A stretch of DNA of 64,000 nt, from NCBI GenBank assembly GCA_010672825.2, contig JAAHFU020000006.1:62001-126000 (forward strand), given 5' to 3'. A model generated the notes under the pieces. That model was not told the DNA's origin. It saw only the letters and a program-made list of their open reading frames with translations, and ran no database searches. Made by a program: the position numbers and the translations under genes. Of the stretch, positions 9,497 through 18,604 are shown piece by piece. Numbering within the stretch: position 1 is the first letter of the stretch; each line of letters starts with the position of its first letter. Source of the DNA: Leptolyngbya sp. SIO1E4 (lineage in GTDB: Bacteria > Cyanobacteriota > Cyanobacteriia > Phormidesmidales > Phormidesmidaceae).

Positions 9497-9844
9497 CTAT
9501 CCAAACCAATGAGAGGGTTCTGTGTCGTGGTAAGAGCTATCGATTGTTCTCAGCATGTGTCGCTTTACTGTCCGCAGCAATACATCCATTCCCTGGCGAA
9601 TCAGGCCATCTAATTGATGGCACTGAAGTTCAGCATTAATCATTCCCTCTAGCGTCGTTTCTTGCCCAGGCTCTACGGCAACATAGCAGTTATGCACTCG
9701 TTTCAACACATAGGTCGTGAGTTTTTGCTGCAGCTCGGAATTAGTGAATGCTTGAGAATCCTCACAATCGCTATTTTGTTTTAGCGTTTCCTTAATCTTG
9801 CGATTAACATTCTGCTGGGTTAAATTCACGATTTTTGTTGCCAT
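9497..9844 (-). CDS. cyanobacterial conserved hypothetical, possibly ComFB-related
   Basis: This is a 115-residue soluble protein. The ATG at 9844 (MATKIVN) is chosen over 9856 because of the GGAGAGGCCC ribosome site just upstream. A central YVLKRVHNCYVAVEPG segment resembles the AYVLNRLPxxY core of late-competence ComFB-like proteins. The cysteine pattern of that family is not clear here, so the assignment is weak. A short dyad (ATGTC around GACAT) lies at about 9861-9880 in the leader. Function is unknown. Confidence 0.5.
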   Translation of the reverse strand: MATKIVNLTQQNVNRKIKETLKQNSDCEDSQAFTNSELQQKLTTYVLKRVHNCYVAVEPGQETTLEGMINAELQCHQLDGLIRQGMDVLLRTVKRHMLRTIDSSYHDTEPSHWFG

Positions 9845-9999
9845 GGGCCTCTCCAAATATTAATGTCTGAACATCGGACATCTGAAAATCAAAAAATTAG
9901 AATGCATTTCAACAAAACCCTTAGGAAACAAGGATGTGTTTCGCACTGCCGAACATATCCTTGCTCTTGATAGACCTAGCTATCTAATAGACTCTAAGA

Positions 10000-10467
10000 T
10001 CAAGCAACTTTTACCTTGACTGATTTCTCTCTCTGATTTTCAGACTTAGGCAGTGTCAGGCTCAAGATGCCATCTTTATATTCAGCCACTACATTGTCGC
10101 GCTGAATCTGACTCGGCAACGGTACATAGCGCTCGAATTTACCATAGTAAAATTCAGAGCGTAGCCTGTCGCCTTTTTCTGATTTAGTCTCGAACTTGCG
10201 TTCGCCCGTGATAGCAACCGCATCATCCATCACTTCAATTTCCAGATCGTCCGCGCTCATACCTGGAACTTCCAGCTTCAGGTGAAACTCAGTATCAGTT
10301 TCATCCATCTCTGCCGATGGAATAAATGTCAACCCATTAGTATCTCGACCCAAACCAGAGAGAAAGTTCTCGAATAGGCTGTCCATTTCTTTCCTGAGCG
10401 TATCAACTTCACCGAAAGGCTCCCAGCGCCTCAGGCTTTGAAAAGGTCGCCAATGAGTAAGTGCCAT
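10000..10467 (-). CDS. hspA: small heat-shock protein, Hsp20/alpha-crystallin family
   Basis: This ATP-independent holdase chaperone binds unfolding proteins in the cytosol. It has 155 residues, typical for class A bacterial sHsps. The N-terminus has WEPFGEVDTLRKEMDSLFENF. The alpha-crystallin domain runs from about residue 45 to 145, with LEVPGMSADDLEIEV, the GERK loop and YKDGILSLTLPKS. A short VKVKVA tail stands where the usual I-x-I/V motif binds the neighbouring subunit. Promoter module 2 lies about 100 bases upstream with a perfect operator, so expression is probably controlled with the island rather than by HrcA/CIRCE, for which I see no inverted repeat. Confidence 0.95.
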   Translation of the reverse strand: MALTHWRPFQSLRRWEPFGEVDTLRKEMDSLFENFLSGLGRDTNGLTFIPSAEMDETDTEFHLKLEVPGMSADDLEIEVMDDAVAITGERKFETKSEKGDRLRSEFYYGKFERYVPLPSQIQRDNVVAEYKDGILSLTLPKSENQREKSVKVKVA

Positions 10468-10561
10468 TCTACTACCTCCAGACAGCTCGAAAAACGACGT
10501 CTATCGTCCTCAAATCAGCAGTTGAGGATATTGTCTATGCCGATTAAGAACTTCTACCTTC

Positions 10562-10596
10562 AGAGTAGAAAAAAAATTTGAGGAACTTATGAGGAA
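10562..10596 (-). promoter_or_regulatory. island promoter module, site 2 (best match)
   Basis: The minus-strand operator is TTCCTCATAAGTTCCTCAA (10578-10596), then 8 bases, then TCTACTCT (10562-10569). It drives hsp20. It lies back-to-back with site 3 in the same intergenic region. Confidence 0.88.
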
Positions 10597-10671
10597 GCAG
10601 CTTGGTTGAGGATCGATAGGGCTTCGCTGTGAGTGTCAAACGAATAACCAACAACAACCATCAAGAAATAC

Positions 10672-10706
10672 ACCCTCATAAGTTCCTCATAGTTACCCCT
10701 ATAGCC
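10672..10706 (+). promoter_or_regulatory. island promoter module, site 3
   Basis: The plus-strand operator is ACCCTCA-TAAG-TTCCTCA (10672-10689), followed by 8 bases and CTATAGCC, where TATAGC at 10700-10705 is the -10. It drives the DUF1816 gene, whose ATG is 36 bases downstream. Confidence 0.8.
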
Positions 10707-10740
10707 TTGAGGAGAGCCCAACATAGCAGGAGAAAGCTGA

Positions 10741-10961
10741 TGCGATTTTTTCCATTCCAAACGCGTGCACCCTGGTGGGTTAGGATTCATACGGAAGTGC
10801 CTCATTGTATCTATTATTTTGGCCCTTTTACAGATGCCAGCGAAGCTCGAAGTCACCAGGTTGGATACATTGAAGATCTTGTGCAGGAGGGTGCTCAAGG
10901 GATTAATGTGGTAACTCACAAAGGCAAGCCAGAGGCCCTTACTATCGTCAACGGAGATTAA
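10741..10961 (+). CDS. DUF1816 (CpcD-related) domain protein
   Basis: This 73-residue soluble protein contains nearly the whole DUF1816 domain. WWVRIHTEVPHCIYYFGPF and GYIEDLVQEGAQGI are the two conserved blocks. The family is restricted to cyanobacteria and is related to the CpcD-type phycobilisome linker fold, so binding to phycobilisome or photosystem parts is possible but unproven. The ATG at 10741 follows an AGGAGA ribosome site, and the promoter module immediately upstream supports this start over longer frames. Confidence 0.85.
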
Positions 10962-10998
10962 TGTTTCAGTGAATCGACCACCCGTGGTCAAAGACTAC

Positions 10999-11032
10999 TA
11001 TTCCTTCCATACTGTTATTCCTTCCATACTGT
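10999..11032. repeat. 17-bp tandem duplication
   Basis: The 17-mer TATTCCTTCCATACTGT occurs twice without a gap (10999-11015 and 11016-11032), just before the transposase gene. An inverted repeat, CTCTAGC(C/T)GCC, follows at 11033-11043 and 11068-11078. These may mark the left end of the mobile element. Confidence 0.75.
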
Positions 11033-11168
11033 CTCTAGCCGCCGTTTTCGCTTGTTTGCAACAGTGCGGCAGCTAGAGGCAATAATCCTAAGGACTGGAC
11101 TTTGGACAAGCGGTGTGAGTCAGAGCCAGGAAAGTGGTAGTGGATATAAGTTGCCATCCGCTACCACC

Positions 11169-12599
11169 ATGCAAGATCATCTTGAAACGCTGCAGCAATT
11201 TCGCCAAGCTCTGTACAGCAGTTTTCGGTATCGCCGCGATAGTCTTCTGGATTTGATTGATGCCCTCAGCAGCAACGACCGGGCTCAAGCGCCCGTCGAG
11301 TTAAGCCTCAATCCGCTGTTCCGCCGCCGATACAGTGCCTTGTATCGGGCTATCAGCGCAGCCTACCTGGAAAGTGAGTTTCCGGTATGTAGCCTCGAGT
11401 CTGACAAACAGGAGCAGGCCATCTTAGCCACGGTTCCCTTGCCTTCCCGGCAGTCCTATCAAGTTTTCGGCATTGACGAAACGCCCACCGAGCGGTTGTA
11501 TGCCAGGTGTCTTGCGGATCGCCAAACGGTGCATCGCTCCACACCTGTACCGGGTCAATTGCCGATCAGCTTGGGGCATAACTACTCAATTCTGGCGGTG
11601 ATGCCTGAGGCCAGCCCCGATGAGTGGCCGCGTTGGGCGGTGCCTTGTAGTGTCGAACGGGTCAGCACCCTGAGCAATGCCATCACCGTGGCCCAGAGCC
11701 AAGTTGCCCAACTAATGCGCTCCCCCCGTGTCCAACTAATGCCCCTGAAAGTCTTAACCGTTGACAGCCGCTATCCCACGCCTGCCTTTCTCCACCCGCT
11801 CAACGGCTATCGCGATTTGGTGATTGTGGCTCGCCTGCGGGGCAATCGAGTGGTCTTTCAACACCCTGACTCCCGCCAGGACAAAACCCGCCCCCGCTGG
11901 TACGGTGAGCGCTTTTGTCTGCAGGAGGAAGCCACTTGGCCGGCAGCGCAGGAGGAAGCGACCGTGAGCCTCACGGATAGTCAAGGGCGAGCCATCGCAC
12001 TGCAGTTGCGACGCTGGTCGAATCTATTGATGCGAGGCACCCGCCTCTACCCCATGCATCGCTTTCCCTTTGACCTCGTGCAGGTGCAATCCCTCAATGA
12101 TGACCAGCACCCCAAGGGCCGACCCCTGTGGTTATTGGTATGGGGACAACACCGCCAGCAGTTGCCCCTCGTCGAAGTCCGCCAAGCCTACAGCCAACGC
12201 TTCAACCTCGAACACTTCCTGGGCTTTGCCAAGCCCCATCTATTGTTGAGTGCTTCGCAAAGCTGCCTGACGGCCCACGAAATCAATTGGGTCCGCCTCA
12301 GTTGTTTGGCTTACGTCCAACTCTGGTTAGCGCGAGACTTGGTCAGTATTCTCCCGTTACCTTGGCAGCGCTACTTAGCTCAAGGCCGCAAGCGACAGGC
12401 AACCCCACGCTCGGTTCAACGGAGCTTTGCACGACTAATTCAGCAGATGGGCTCGATTGCGGTGTCTCCCAAACCTCGGGGTATCTCGCCGGGACGCGCT
12501 CGAGGGACACGACTCACTCCTCGGGCTCCCTGCCCGCAAGTCAAATTTCATCCGTCGCGCAAGCGGTGTCGTTGCCAGAACGCTCAAAAAACATCTTAA
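11169..12599 (+). mobile_element. cyanobacterial DDE-type transposase (NF041680-like)
   Basis: The gene encodes about 476 residues from the ATG at 11169. A longer frame opens at 11052 but the extra residues look non-coding. Candidate catalytic acidic blocks are GIDETPTERLYARCLADR, VLTVDSRYPTPAFL and, near the C-terminus, RFNLEHFLGFAKPHLLL, which gives a DDE arrangement. The overall layout matches a family of large cyanobacterial transposases I know as NF041680, recalled rather than searched. No stop or frameshift is visible, so it may be active. I could not define both terminal inverted repeats. Confidence 0.7.
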
Positions 12600-12683
12600 G
12601 CCCCAACACTTTCGCCCTAGACTCCTGCGATTCAACCGCAGGGACAGAGCCGTTTATCCAAAATCAAATAAGGAAATCAAGCG

Positions 12684-13217
12684 TCATACTGCTACCGCAG
12701 ATAAGTCAGCTATTTCAACCGTCGCCTCGGCCAAGATCTGCGCATTGACAATAAGAACTGAACAAGGCGCGTGGTGCATCACATAGTTGCTGACACTGCC
12801 TAACACTATTTCTCTCAAACCTTTACGCCCGTGACTGCCCACCATAATCAAATCAGCCTCCCAAGTTCTGGCCAAATTACAGATTGCTCGCCCTGGACTG
12901 CCAAAGACCTGTGTAAATTCGGTGCGTACACCTGCAGCTTGAGCTTCCTCACTAAAGCTGCGGAGCATTTCCAATCCCTTTTCCTCATATTCCTGAAAGT
13001 GTTTTTGATACATCTCCCAGATAGCCTCGCTCACACTGAGCGAATAGTAAGCCAGCCCATAGGAGGACGGCATCGTCAGGCCGTCGTTGCCTTCTGCCGT
13101 TAGAACACTCAGCAGCATCAGCTCTGCACCTGTAGCTTGAGCCAACATGACAGCTTTTTGGAATAAGGCTACGCAGGTGTCGCCATCGTCAAGAGCGACT
13201 AGAATTTTGCTGAACAT
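12684..13217 (-). CDS. universal stress protein (UspA family)
   Basis: This is a 177-residue single-domain Usp. It begins MFSKILVALDDGDT, the usual beta-1 strand, and carries the ATP-binding signature VGSHGRKGLREIVLGSVSNYVMHHAPCSVLIV (the G-2x-G-9x-G(S/T) motif) near residues 130-160, so it should bind ATP. It is the third gene of the ppsA-usp-usp operon, 26 bases after the second usp. Usp proteins of this type support survival during energy limitation. The transposon-side flank at 12600 shows no terminator I can identify. Confidence 0.93.
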   Translation of the reverse strand: MFSKILVALDDGDTCVALFQKAVMLAQATGAELMLLSVLTAEGNDGLTMPSSYGLAYYSLSVSEAIWEMYQKHFQEYEEKGLEMLRSFSEEAQAAGVRTEFTQVFGSPGRAICNLARTWEADLIMVGSHGRKGLREIVLGSVSNYVMHHAPCSVLIVNAQILAEATVEIADLSAVAV

Positions 13218-13243
13218 AATGACTTCCTCAATGAATACATTCT

Positions 13244-13783
13244 TTACGACATCTCAGCAGTGTTGCGTTCTGAAGACGCTCTAAGCGGCGTGTGATTGCG
13301 TTGGTTGTCAGGGTGAATCACCATAACTGAGCAGGGGGCGTGGTGCATGATGTAGTTGCTAACACTGCCCAGAATCATTTCACTCAAGCCTTTGCGGCCA
13401 TGACTGCCAGCGATAATCAAATCAGCGTGAACCTCTTTGGCCGCCTGGCAAATTGCTGCACCGGGTCGACCGTAGGGTTGTCGATAATTGGCCGGAACAT
13501 CAATAGCTCTAGCCTCCTCCTGCTTTTGCTTCAGCAGTGATTCATAATGGTCGACAAACTCAGCCCATTGGCGCTCGTAGCTTTCACGCAAGAGTCTATC
13601 GAGATCCATCGAATAGCCGTTGACAAGTACTCTAGGTTGCTGAGGACTGGCTCGGTCAAATACATCCAGAGCATGCACCAGAGTGAGTTCGGCTCCAAGG
13701 TCTTTAGCCATCCCTAAAGCGGTCTCAAACGCCCGGTGGTTGACAGTTGATTGGTCAATTGCAACCAAAATATGGCTAATCAT
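13244..13783 (-). CDS. universal stress protein (UspA family)
   Basis: This is a 179-residue Usp paralogue of the downstream gene. MISHILVAIDQS opens the fold, and IAGSHGRKGLSEMILGSVSNYIMHHAPCSVMVI carries the ATP-binding motif. The ATG at 13783 is chosen because it follows GAGGAGG, which also lies over the ppsA stop (13798-13800), so translation is probably coupled to ppsA. Both Usp copies share the insert between strand 1 and the helical region typical of cyanobacterial Usps. It should be expressed from promoter module site 4. Confidence 0.93.
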   Translation of the reverse strand: MISHILVAIDQSTVNHRAFETALGMAKDLGAELTLVHALDVFDRASPQQPRVLVNGYSMDLDRLLRESYERQWAEFVDHYESLLKQKQEEARAIDVPANYRQPYGRPGAAICQAAKEVHADLIIAGSHGRKGLSEMILGSVSNYIMHHAPCSVMVIHPDNQRNHTPLRASSERNTAEMS

Positions 13784-13797
13784 AAGGGGACACCTCC

Positions 13798-16254
13798 TCA
13801 AACGTCGTTAAGCTTTTGCTCCATCGCGGCAACGGCAAGCGTGGTTTTAAGCAGCGAGTCAGGGTTGAGGCTAATGGAGTCAATCCCCCGCTCGACCAGA
13901 AACTGAGCAAATTCGGGGTAATCGCTAGGAGCCTGACCGCAGATACCAATCTTGCGCTGACAGCCTTTGACCCGTTCAATGGCCGTGCGAATGGTTGCCA
14001 TCACTCCAGCATTGCGCTCGTCAAATAGATGCGCGACCAAGGCGGAATCACGATCCAGCCCCAGAGTGAGCTGAGTCAAATCGTTGGAACCAATGGAGAA
14101 GCCGTCAAAGACCTGACTGAAGTCTTCCGCCAGAATCACATTGTTGGGAATCTCGCACATGACATAGACTTGCAACCCATCTTCACCACGCACCAATCCG
14201 TGATGGGCCATTTCCTCAAGGACTCGACGCCCTTCCTCAGGGGTCCGGCAGAAGGGCACCATAGGAATAACATTGGTTAAGCCCATTTCATGACGCACTC
14301 GCTTCAGCGCTTGGCACTCTAGGCCAAAGGCACTGCGATAGCGAGGATCGGTATAGCGAGAAGCCCCGCGCCAACCAATCATGGGATTTTCTTCCACCGG
14401 TTCAAACTCCAGGCCACCCACCAGATTGGCATACTCGTTACTCTTGAAATCCGAGAGACGAATCACCACAGGCTTGGGATAGAAGGCCGCCGCAATGGTA
14501 CCAATTCCGTGGGCTAGCCGTTCCACAAAGTAGTCAGGTTTATGGGGATAGAGTGCCGTCAACGCTGCAATTTCTCGTTTAACAGCTCCCTCTTCCACCT
14601 GATCAAACTGCAGTAACGCTAGGGGATGCACTTTGATGTGGTTGGCAATAATGAATTCCATCCGTGCGAGTCCCACACCGTCACAGGGAATCGCCGCCAA
14701 CCGAAAGGCTTCTTCCGGATTGCCAACATTCATCAAGATTTGAGTGCGTGTGCTAGGCAACTGGTCGATCTCAGTCTCTTCTACCTCAAAGGGCAGCAAG
14801 TCACCATAGACTTTGCCCACTTCCCCTTCAGCGCAGGTTACCGTCACAGGAAGTCCGGTCGCGATGGCATCGGTGGCATGACCACAGCCCACAATGGCCG
14901 GAATGCCCATCTCTCTGGCAATAATTGCGGCGTGGCAGGTACGTCCGCCCTGATCCGTGACGATCGCACTGGCTCGCTTCATGATAGGCTCCCAGTCGGG
15001 ATCGGTGCGCTGAGTAATGAGCACCTCACCAGGTTCAAAGTCAGCAATATTCTGCACCGATTGGATTACACGAGCTTGCCCCTGACCGATCATTTCCCCA
15101 ACCGCTTGTCCTGTCGCCAAGGGAGTTAGCGCTTGGACATCGGCCTGGAGGCGATAATTGCACAGCACCGATGCCGATTTTTGCGATTGCACAGTTTCCG
15201 GGCGTGCCTGGACAATAAATAGCTCCTCAGTTAGACCATCCTTAGCCCATTCAATATCCATCGGGCTGTAAGTGCCCCGCACTTGGGAGTAGTGGTCTTC
15301 AATAATGCAGGCCCAGCGAGTCAAAGTCAGGATTTCATCGTCACTCAAGGCATAGCGTTGGCGATCCGCTTCGGAAACAGGTACGTTTTTGGTCAGTTTG
15401 CTGCCACCGACGTCGTAGACCATTTTGAGTTCTTTACTGCCCAGGCGCTTTTTCAAAATCGGACGATAGCCCTGCTGCAGAGTCGGCTTGAAGACCAGGT
15501 ATTCGTCAGGGGTGACGGTTCCCTGCACCACATTTTCGCCCAGACCATAGGCAGCAGTTACCAAAGCCGCATTTTTGAAACCTGTTTCGGTGTCAATCGA
15601 AAACATGACGCCAGAGGTCGCTAAGTCAGATCGCACCATCCGCTGTATACCGACTGATAGAGCAATGGTGAAGTGGTCGAACCCCTTGAGGGTGCGATAG
15701 GAAATCGCACGATCGGTAAACAGCGACGCAAAACATTTGTGGCAAGCTTCCAACACCCCTTTAATGCCGTGAACATTGAGATAGGTCTCCTGCTGACCCG
15801 CAAAGCTGGCGTCGGGCAGGTCTTCGGCAGTGGCGCTAGAGCGCACGGCAACATCGATGCTCTGGTTAGGACTGTGTTCACAGAGTTGCACATAGGCCTG
15901 GGCGATCGCGGTCGTCAGGTCTTCGGGAAAGGGCGTATCGAGAATCAGGGATCGAGCCTTACGCCCACAACGGCGTAAGGCACTCACATCTTCTACATCA
16001 AGGCCAGTGAAGAGCCGTCGCAGCTGTTGTTCCAGGCCAGCTTGCCGAATAAAGTAACGATAGGCATAAGCTGTTGTGGCAAACCCTGAGGGCACCTGCA
16101 CCCCTTTTGGTGCCAATTGCCGAATCATTTCTCCCAAAGAAGCATTTTTACCCCCCACATGGGCAATGTCACCAATGCCAATATCGTTGAACCAACGGAT
16201 AAAGTCAGCAGTTTTGTCATCCGCGATAGAGGGGGAATAGGTGGCTTGAGTCAT
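13798..16254 (-). CDS. ppsA: phosphoenolpyruvate synthase (pyruvate, water dikinase)
   Basis: This cytosolic enzyme makes PEP from pyruvate and ATP, releasing AMP and phosphate. It has 818 residues. The order is an N-terminal ATP-grasp nucleotide-binding domain (VGGKNASLGEMIR; VAVRSSATAEDLPDASFAGQQETYLNV), a central swivelling phosphohistidine domain (DQGGRTCHAAIIARE, His being the phosphorylated residue), and a C-terminal TIM-barrel PEP-binding domain (GLARMEF; CEIPNN; IGSNDLTQLTLG; ICGQAPSD with the catalytic Cys). It leads an operon with two usp genes and is driven by promoter site 4. Pairing PEP synthase with Usp proteins suggests a shift of carbon or energy metabolism under stress (inference). 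Confidence 0.96.
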   Translation of the reverse strand: MTQATYSPSIADDKTADFIRWFNDIGIGDIAHVGGKNASLGEMIRQLAPKGVQVPSGFATTAYAYRYFIRQAGLEQQLRRLFTGLDVEDVSALRRCGRKARSLILDTPFPEDLTTAIAQAYVQLCEHSPNQSIDVAVRSSATAEDLPDASFAGQQETYLNVHGIKGVLEACHKCFASLFTDRAISYRTLKGFDHFTIALSVGIQRMVRSDLATSGVMFSIDTETGFKNAALVTAAYGLGENVVQGTVTPDEYLVFKPTLQQGYRPILKKRLGSKELKMVYDVGGSKLTKNVPVSEADRQRYALSDDEILTLTRWACIIEDHYSQVRGTYSPMDIEWAKDGLTEELFIVQARPETVQSQKSASVLCNYRLQADVQALTPLATGQAVGEMIGQGQARVIQSVQNIADFEPGEVLITQRTDPDWEPIMKRASAIVTDQGGRTCHAAIIAREMGIPAIVGCGHATDAIATGLPVTVTCAEGEVGKVYGDLLPFEVEETEIDQLPSTRTQILMNVGNPEEAFRLAAIPCDGVGLARMEFIIANHIKVHPLALLQFDQVEEGAVKREIAALTALYPHKPDYFVERLAHGIGTIAAAFYPKPVVIRLSDFKSNEYANLVGGLEFEPVEENPMIGWRGASRYTDPRYRSAFGLECQALKRVRHEMGLTNVIPMVPFCRTPEEGRRVLEEMAHHGLVRGEDGLQVYVMCEIPNNVILAEDFSQVFDGFSIGSNDLTQLTLGLDRDSALVAHLFDERNAGVMATIRTAIERVKGCQRKIGICGQAPSDYPEFAQFLVERGIDSISLNPDSLLKTTLAVAAMEQKLNDV

Positions 16255-16305
16255 GAGGAGTCATCCCAAACAGACTATACAGAATCATCATTTGATCCCA
16301 TTAGA

Positions 16306-16340
16306 TTTGTAGAACAAAAATTTGAGGAAGTCATGAGGAT
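16306..16340 (-). promoter_or_regulatory. island promoter module, site 4
   Basis: The minus-strand operator ATCCTCA-TGAC-TTCCTCA (16322-16340) is followed by 8 bases and TCTACAAA (16306-16313). It lies 52 bases upstream of the ppsA ATG and should drive ppsA-usp-usp. Confidence 0.83.
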
Positions 16341-16789
16341 CAGTGTTGGACTTGCGTTTGATTAAATTGATTACTAAAGTTTTCAAAAGATCGCTATTTG
16401 TGCAAAAATATAAGTGAGTAGAGTAGAAGCAAACATGCTAAATCTCTGAATTCAGTTAGGCATTTCATAATATCGTGAAGTATAAGTGTAGCCTCTCTTA
16501 AGCCCTTTGTAGCTGGAGAAATTGTAAGGCGGTCGCTACAGCAAAGACTAGAGAAAACTAAAGTCACTCATTATTGACTACTTCACACAGTAGAGAAGTC
16601 CTAAACTTTTTTCCAAAAATCCACGTTAAAGTGCCGCAGTTTACCTTGGCAAAATACCGTCTTGCTGGATTTAGGAAAAGCAAAGATACTGGCATGTTTG
16701 ATCACTAGATCTGCTATTGAGTCTGGTGTTGTTTGAGACTTGGAAATCGGCTTTGGCGCACCACAACAGCCACGCTTAAGGAGGATGTT
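16341..16789. other. intergenic region, no gene seen
   Basis: About 450 bases separate the divergent ppsA promoter from the second pentapeptide gene. I see no credible frame, RNA or hairpin. A strong AAGGAGG ribosome site for the downstream gene lies at its right end. Confidence 0.45.
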
Positions 16790-17368
16790 ATGAGACGTTT
16801 CTATCTTGCTGCACTTCCTCTACTGTCGACCTTATTCCTGACAAATCCTGCTCTGGGCGAAAATCCCTTTGTCGATATTCGATCTTTCAATGTGCGCCAG
16901 CTGCTGACCACAAATGGTTGCCCAGACTGTAACCTGGTTGGGGCCAACCTCAGGGGTGCCCACATTATTGGGGCGGATTTGCGCAAGGCAGATCTCACGG
17001 GGGCCGATCTTTCCTGGGCCAATCTGGAAGGGGCTGATCTAACCAACGCCAATCTCACAGGAGCCAACTTGAGTGGAGCATTCTTAACCAACGCTATTCT
17101 GGTCAACGCCGATCTAGATAACGCTAACTTGTCCCAAGCTCAGATTTATTTCGCCGACGTCACTGGCGCATCCATGAATAACCTCAATCTAGCCGAAGCC
17201 ACCATTGTAGGTACTCCCATCAGTGTTGGTAGCGGTACAGAACCCGACGAGAAAGAGCCACCAATAATCAGTCCACCAGAGGTTTGGTTGCTCAATCCTC
17301 CCAGCGAGTTCAAACCCCTACCAAGCGAGCTGCTCGACGTTCCGGAGGAAATTCTGCCTCTCCTATAG
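16790..17368 (+). CDS. exported pentapeptide-repeat protein, short form
   Basis: This is a 192-residue secreted protein. The ATG at 16790 follows AAGGAGGATGTT and gives a signal peptide (MRRFYLAALPLLSTLFLTNPALGE), so it is preferred over the frame start at 16733. After QLLTTNGCPDCNLVGANLRGA it has about 17 pentapeptides of the A(D/N)LxX type, then a proline-rich tail (PPIISPPEVWLLNPPSEFKPLPSELL). The CPDC entry motif matches the CETC motif of the larger pentapeptide protein at 2262-3608. Function is unknown. Confidence 0.85.
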   Translation: MRRFYLAALPLLSTLFLTNPALGENPFVDIRSFNVRQLLTTNGCPDCNLVGANLRGAHIIGADLRKADLTGADLSWANLEGADLTNANLTGANLSGAFLTNAILVNADLDNANLSQAQIYFADVTGASMNNLNLAEATIVGTPISVGSGTEPDEKEPPIISPPEVWLLNPPSEFKPLPSELLDVPEEILPLL

Positions 17369-17641
17369 CCCTTTTCCGTTGAGTGCAGTACACCCCTGTT
17401 CCCTATTCCCTTAGCAGCTGATTTAGCCAGTTATTTTCTACTGACGGGTGGCTTCAGTTACGAAGAAGAGTAGAGGGGTACAAATCCGGCCAGAATTCGG
17501 AAAGCATCTGTGATGAGGCTTAGCTATGAGCGTCAGCCAAACGGTAATAGGGTTTTAAATTTTGAGTTCCTAGTTCAATTCAAAACTTAAAACTCATAAC
17601 TCCCTCCGGGAGCATCCCGAATTTGTAAAACCGCCATCTCA

Positions 17642-17693
17642 CCCTCACCCTAAATCCTTCTCCCAAAATTGGGAGAAGGATTTAGGGTGAGGG
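17642..17693. repeat. near-perfect 25-bp hairpin repeat
   Basis: The two arms (17642-17666 and 17669-17693) are perfectly complementary over 25 bases around a 2-base loop. The arm core reads CCCTCACCCTAAATCCTTC. Such palindromes are common dispersed elements in filamentous cyanobacterial intergenic DNA. It lies between the convergent pentapeptide gene and the small-protein operon, where it could also stop transcription from both sides. Confidence 0.9.
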
Positions 17694-17785
17694 CCATTTG
17701 CAAAAATGGGATGCACTCCTCACTCCTGACTCCTGACCCCTGCCTCTTAACTCTTCCCTCTTCTAACTCCTCTCTTTTAGATACT

Positions 17786-17887
17786 TCAGAAGTCTGCGTC
17801 TCCGTAGCTGCGGCAATGAAAACCATCGCCTAAGGTTTCAGGTTCCTGCTCACTGATGTCACGAATTTGGTTCTCAATGCCCAGCAC
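17786..17887 (-). CDS. possible 33-residue small protein
   Basis: A GTG at 17887 sits 6 bases after GGAGG and opens a 33-codon frame (MLGIENQIRDISEQEPETLG, then DGFHCRSYGDADF). The acidic, Cys-His-containing product has no family that I recognise. It would be the last gene of the small-protein operon driven by site 5. Confidence 0.35.
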   Translation of the reverse strand: MLGIENQIRDISEQEPETLGDGFHCRSYGDADF

Positions 17888-18068
17888 TAGTACCTCCAGT
17901 AGGTTCTATCCTGGCGAAATCTGCGTTGAAGCCGATAGCCTGCGTGTCACCCACCAGACGATTAAAGTGAGCAGTCCCGACAAATCAGGGAAAAACCAGG
18001 GTGGCATTGACAGTAATGGGCGCCAAGCGAATCAACGACGCTGCCCCGAACCGCAGTCATCGTTTCAG

Positions 18069-18260
18069 CTACCATGACGAATACCAATGACGTTGATCGG
18101 GAATATCGCCATCAAATGGCTGAACACCGGTTTCTGGATAATTATCATCATTCGGGCTAAAAATGCGTCCAGCCGCTTTCGAGACGTCCTCAAACATTCC
18201 CTGAAAGACTCGAACCATTACTCTCATTTTTACAGCTACTCTTCTTTTCATTGAAGTCAT
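18069..18260 (-). CDS. small conserved protein with SPNDDNYPETGVQPF motif
   Basis: This is a 63-residue protein. The basic N-terminal half (MTSMKRRVAVKMRVMVRVF) is followed by FEDVSKAAGRIFSPNDDNYPETGVQPFDGD. That acidic-aromatic block looks conserved among cyanobacterial small proteins as far as I recall, but it has no named domain. The start follows AGGAGTTTAACC. It belongs to a run of four small same-strand genes behind operator site 5, which argues that it is expressed. Function is unknown. Confidence 0.55.
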   Translation of the reverse strand: MTSMKRRVAVKMRVMVRVFQGMFEDVSKAAGRIFSPNDDNYPETGVQPFDGDIPDQRHWYSSW

Positions 18261-18303
18261 GGTTAAACTCCTGAATCTGTGCTCATTCTCATCGTCGGTA
18301 ACG

Positions 18304-18549
18304 CTAAGGCTGCAAAACTACGGCGGGGGCAGATTCGAGATTTGCTTGTTGCCAGCAGTTTTCCAACAGCAAACGATACGTTTCGATCTCGAAGTCAAGC
18401 TGCCAGCAGCGCTCTAGCAGTTTAATCCTATAGCCCTTCCTGAACTTAAATGGATTGAAGCTAATGGGTACTTTCTGATCAAATACTGGCTGCTTGAGAT
18501 AAGCTTCAGCCATTATCTGAAAATTGCTTTTATATTTTCTACCGTTCAT
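18304..18549 (-). CDS. small protein of unknown function
   Basis: This 81-residue soluble protein starts MNGRKYKSNFQIMAEAYLKQP behind an AGGAGGCTGTAAA site. It is rich in aromatic and charged residues, with a helical C-terminal half (LLERCWQLDFEIETYRLLLENCWQQA). I recognise no domain. It lies 55 bases after the preceding small gene and 43 before the next, and shares the putative transcript from site 5. Confidence 0.6.
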   Translation of the reverse strand: MNGRKYKSNFQIMAEAYLKQPVFDQKVPISFNPFKFRKGYRIKLLERCWQLDFEIETYRLLLENCWQQANLESAPAVVLQP

Positions 18550-18604
18550 TTTTACAGCCTCCTGATGTCGCCATTTCTAGGTAGAAAACGGATGAATCGC
18601 CGAT

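Noticed and set aside
10562..10706. A CIRCE or RpaB HLR1 element controlling hsp20
   Set aside because: There is no TTAGCACTC-N9-GAGTGCTAA inverted repeat, and no TTACA-type HLR1 direct repeats. The only shared element is the TTCCTCA direct repeat.
10629..10961. Longer 110-residue version of the DUF1816 protein
   Set aside because: The extra 37 residues would be translated across promoter module 3. The ATG at 10741 has the ribosome site and begins the conserved domain.
12128..12748. 206-residue plus-strand frame overlapping the transposase 3' end
   Set aside because: Proline/serine-rich out-of-frame translation of the transposase gene running on into usp antisense DNA. The transposase frame has the conserved motifs.
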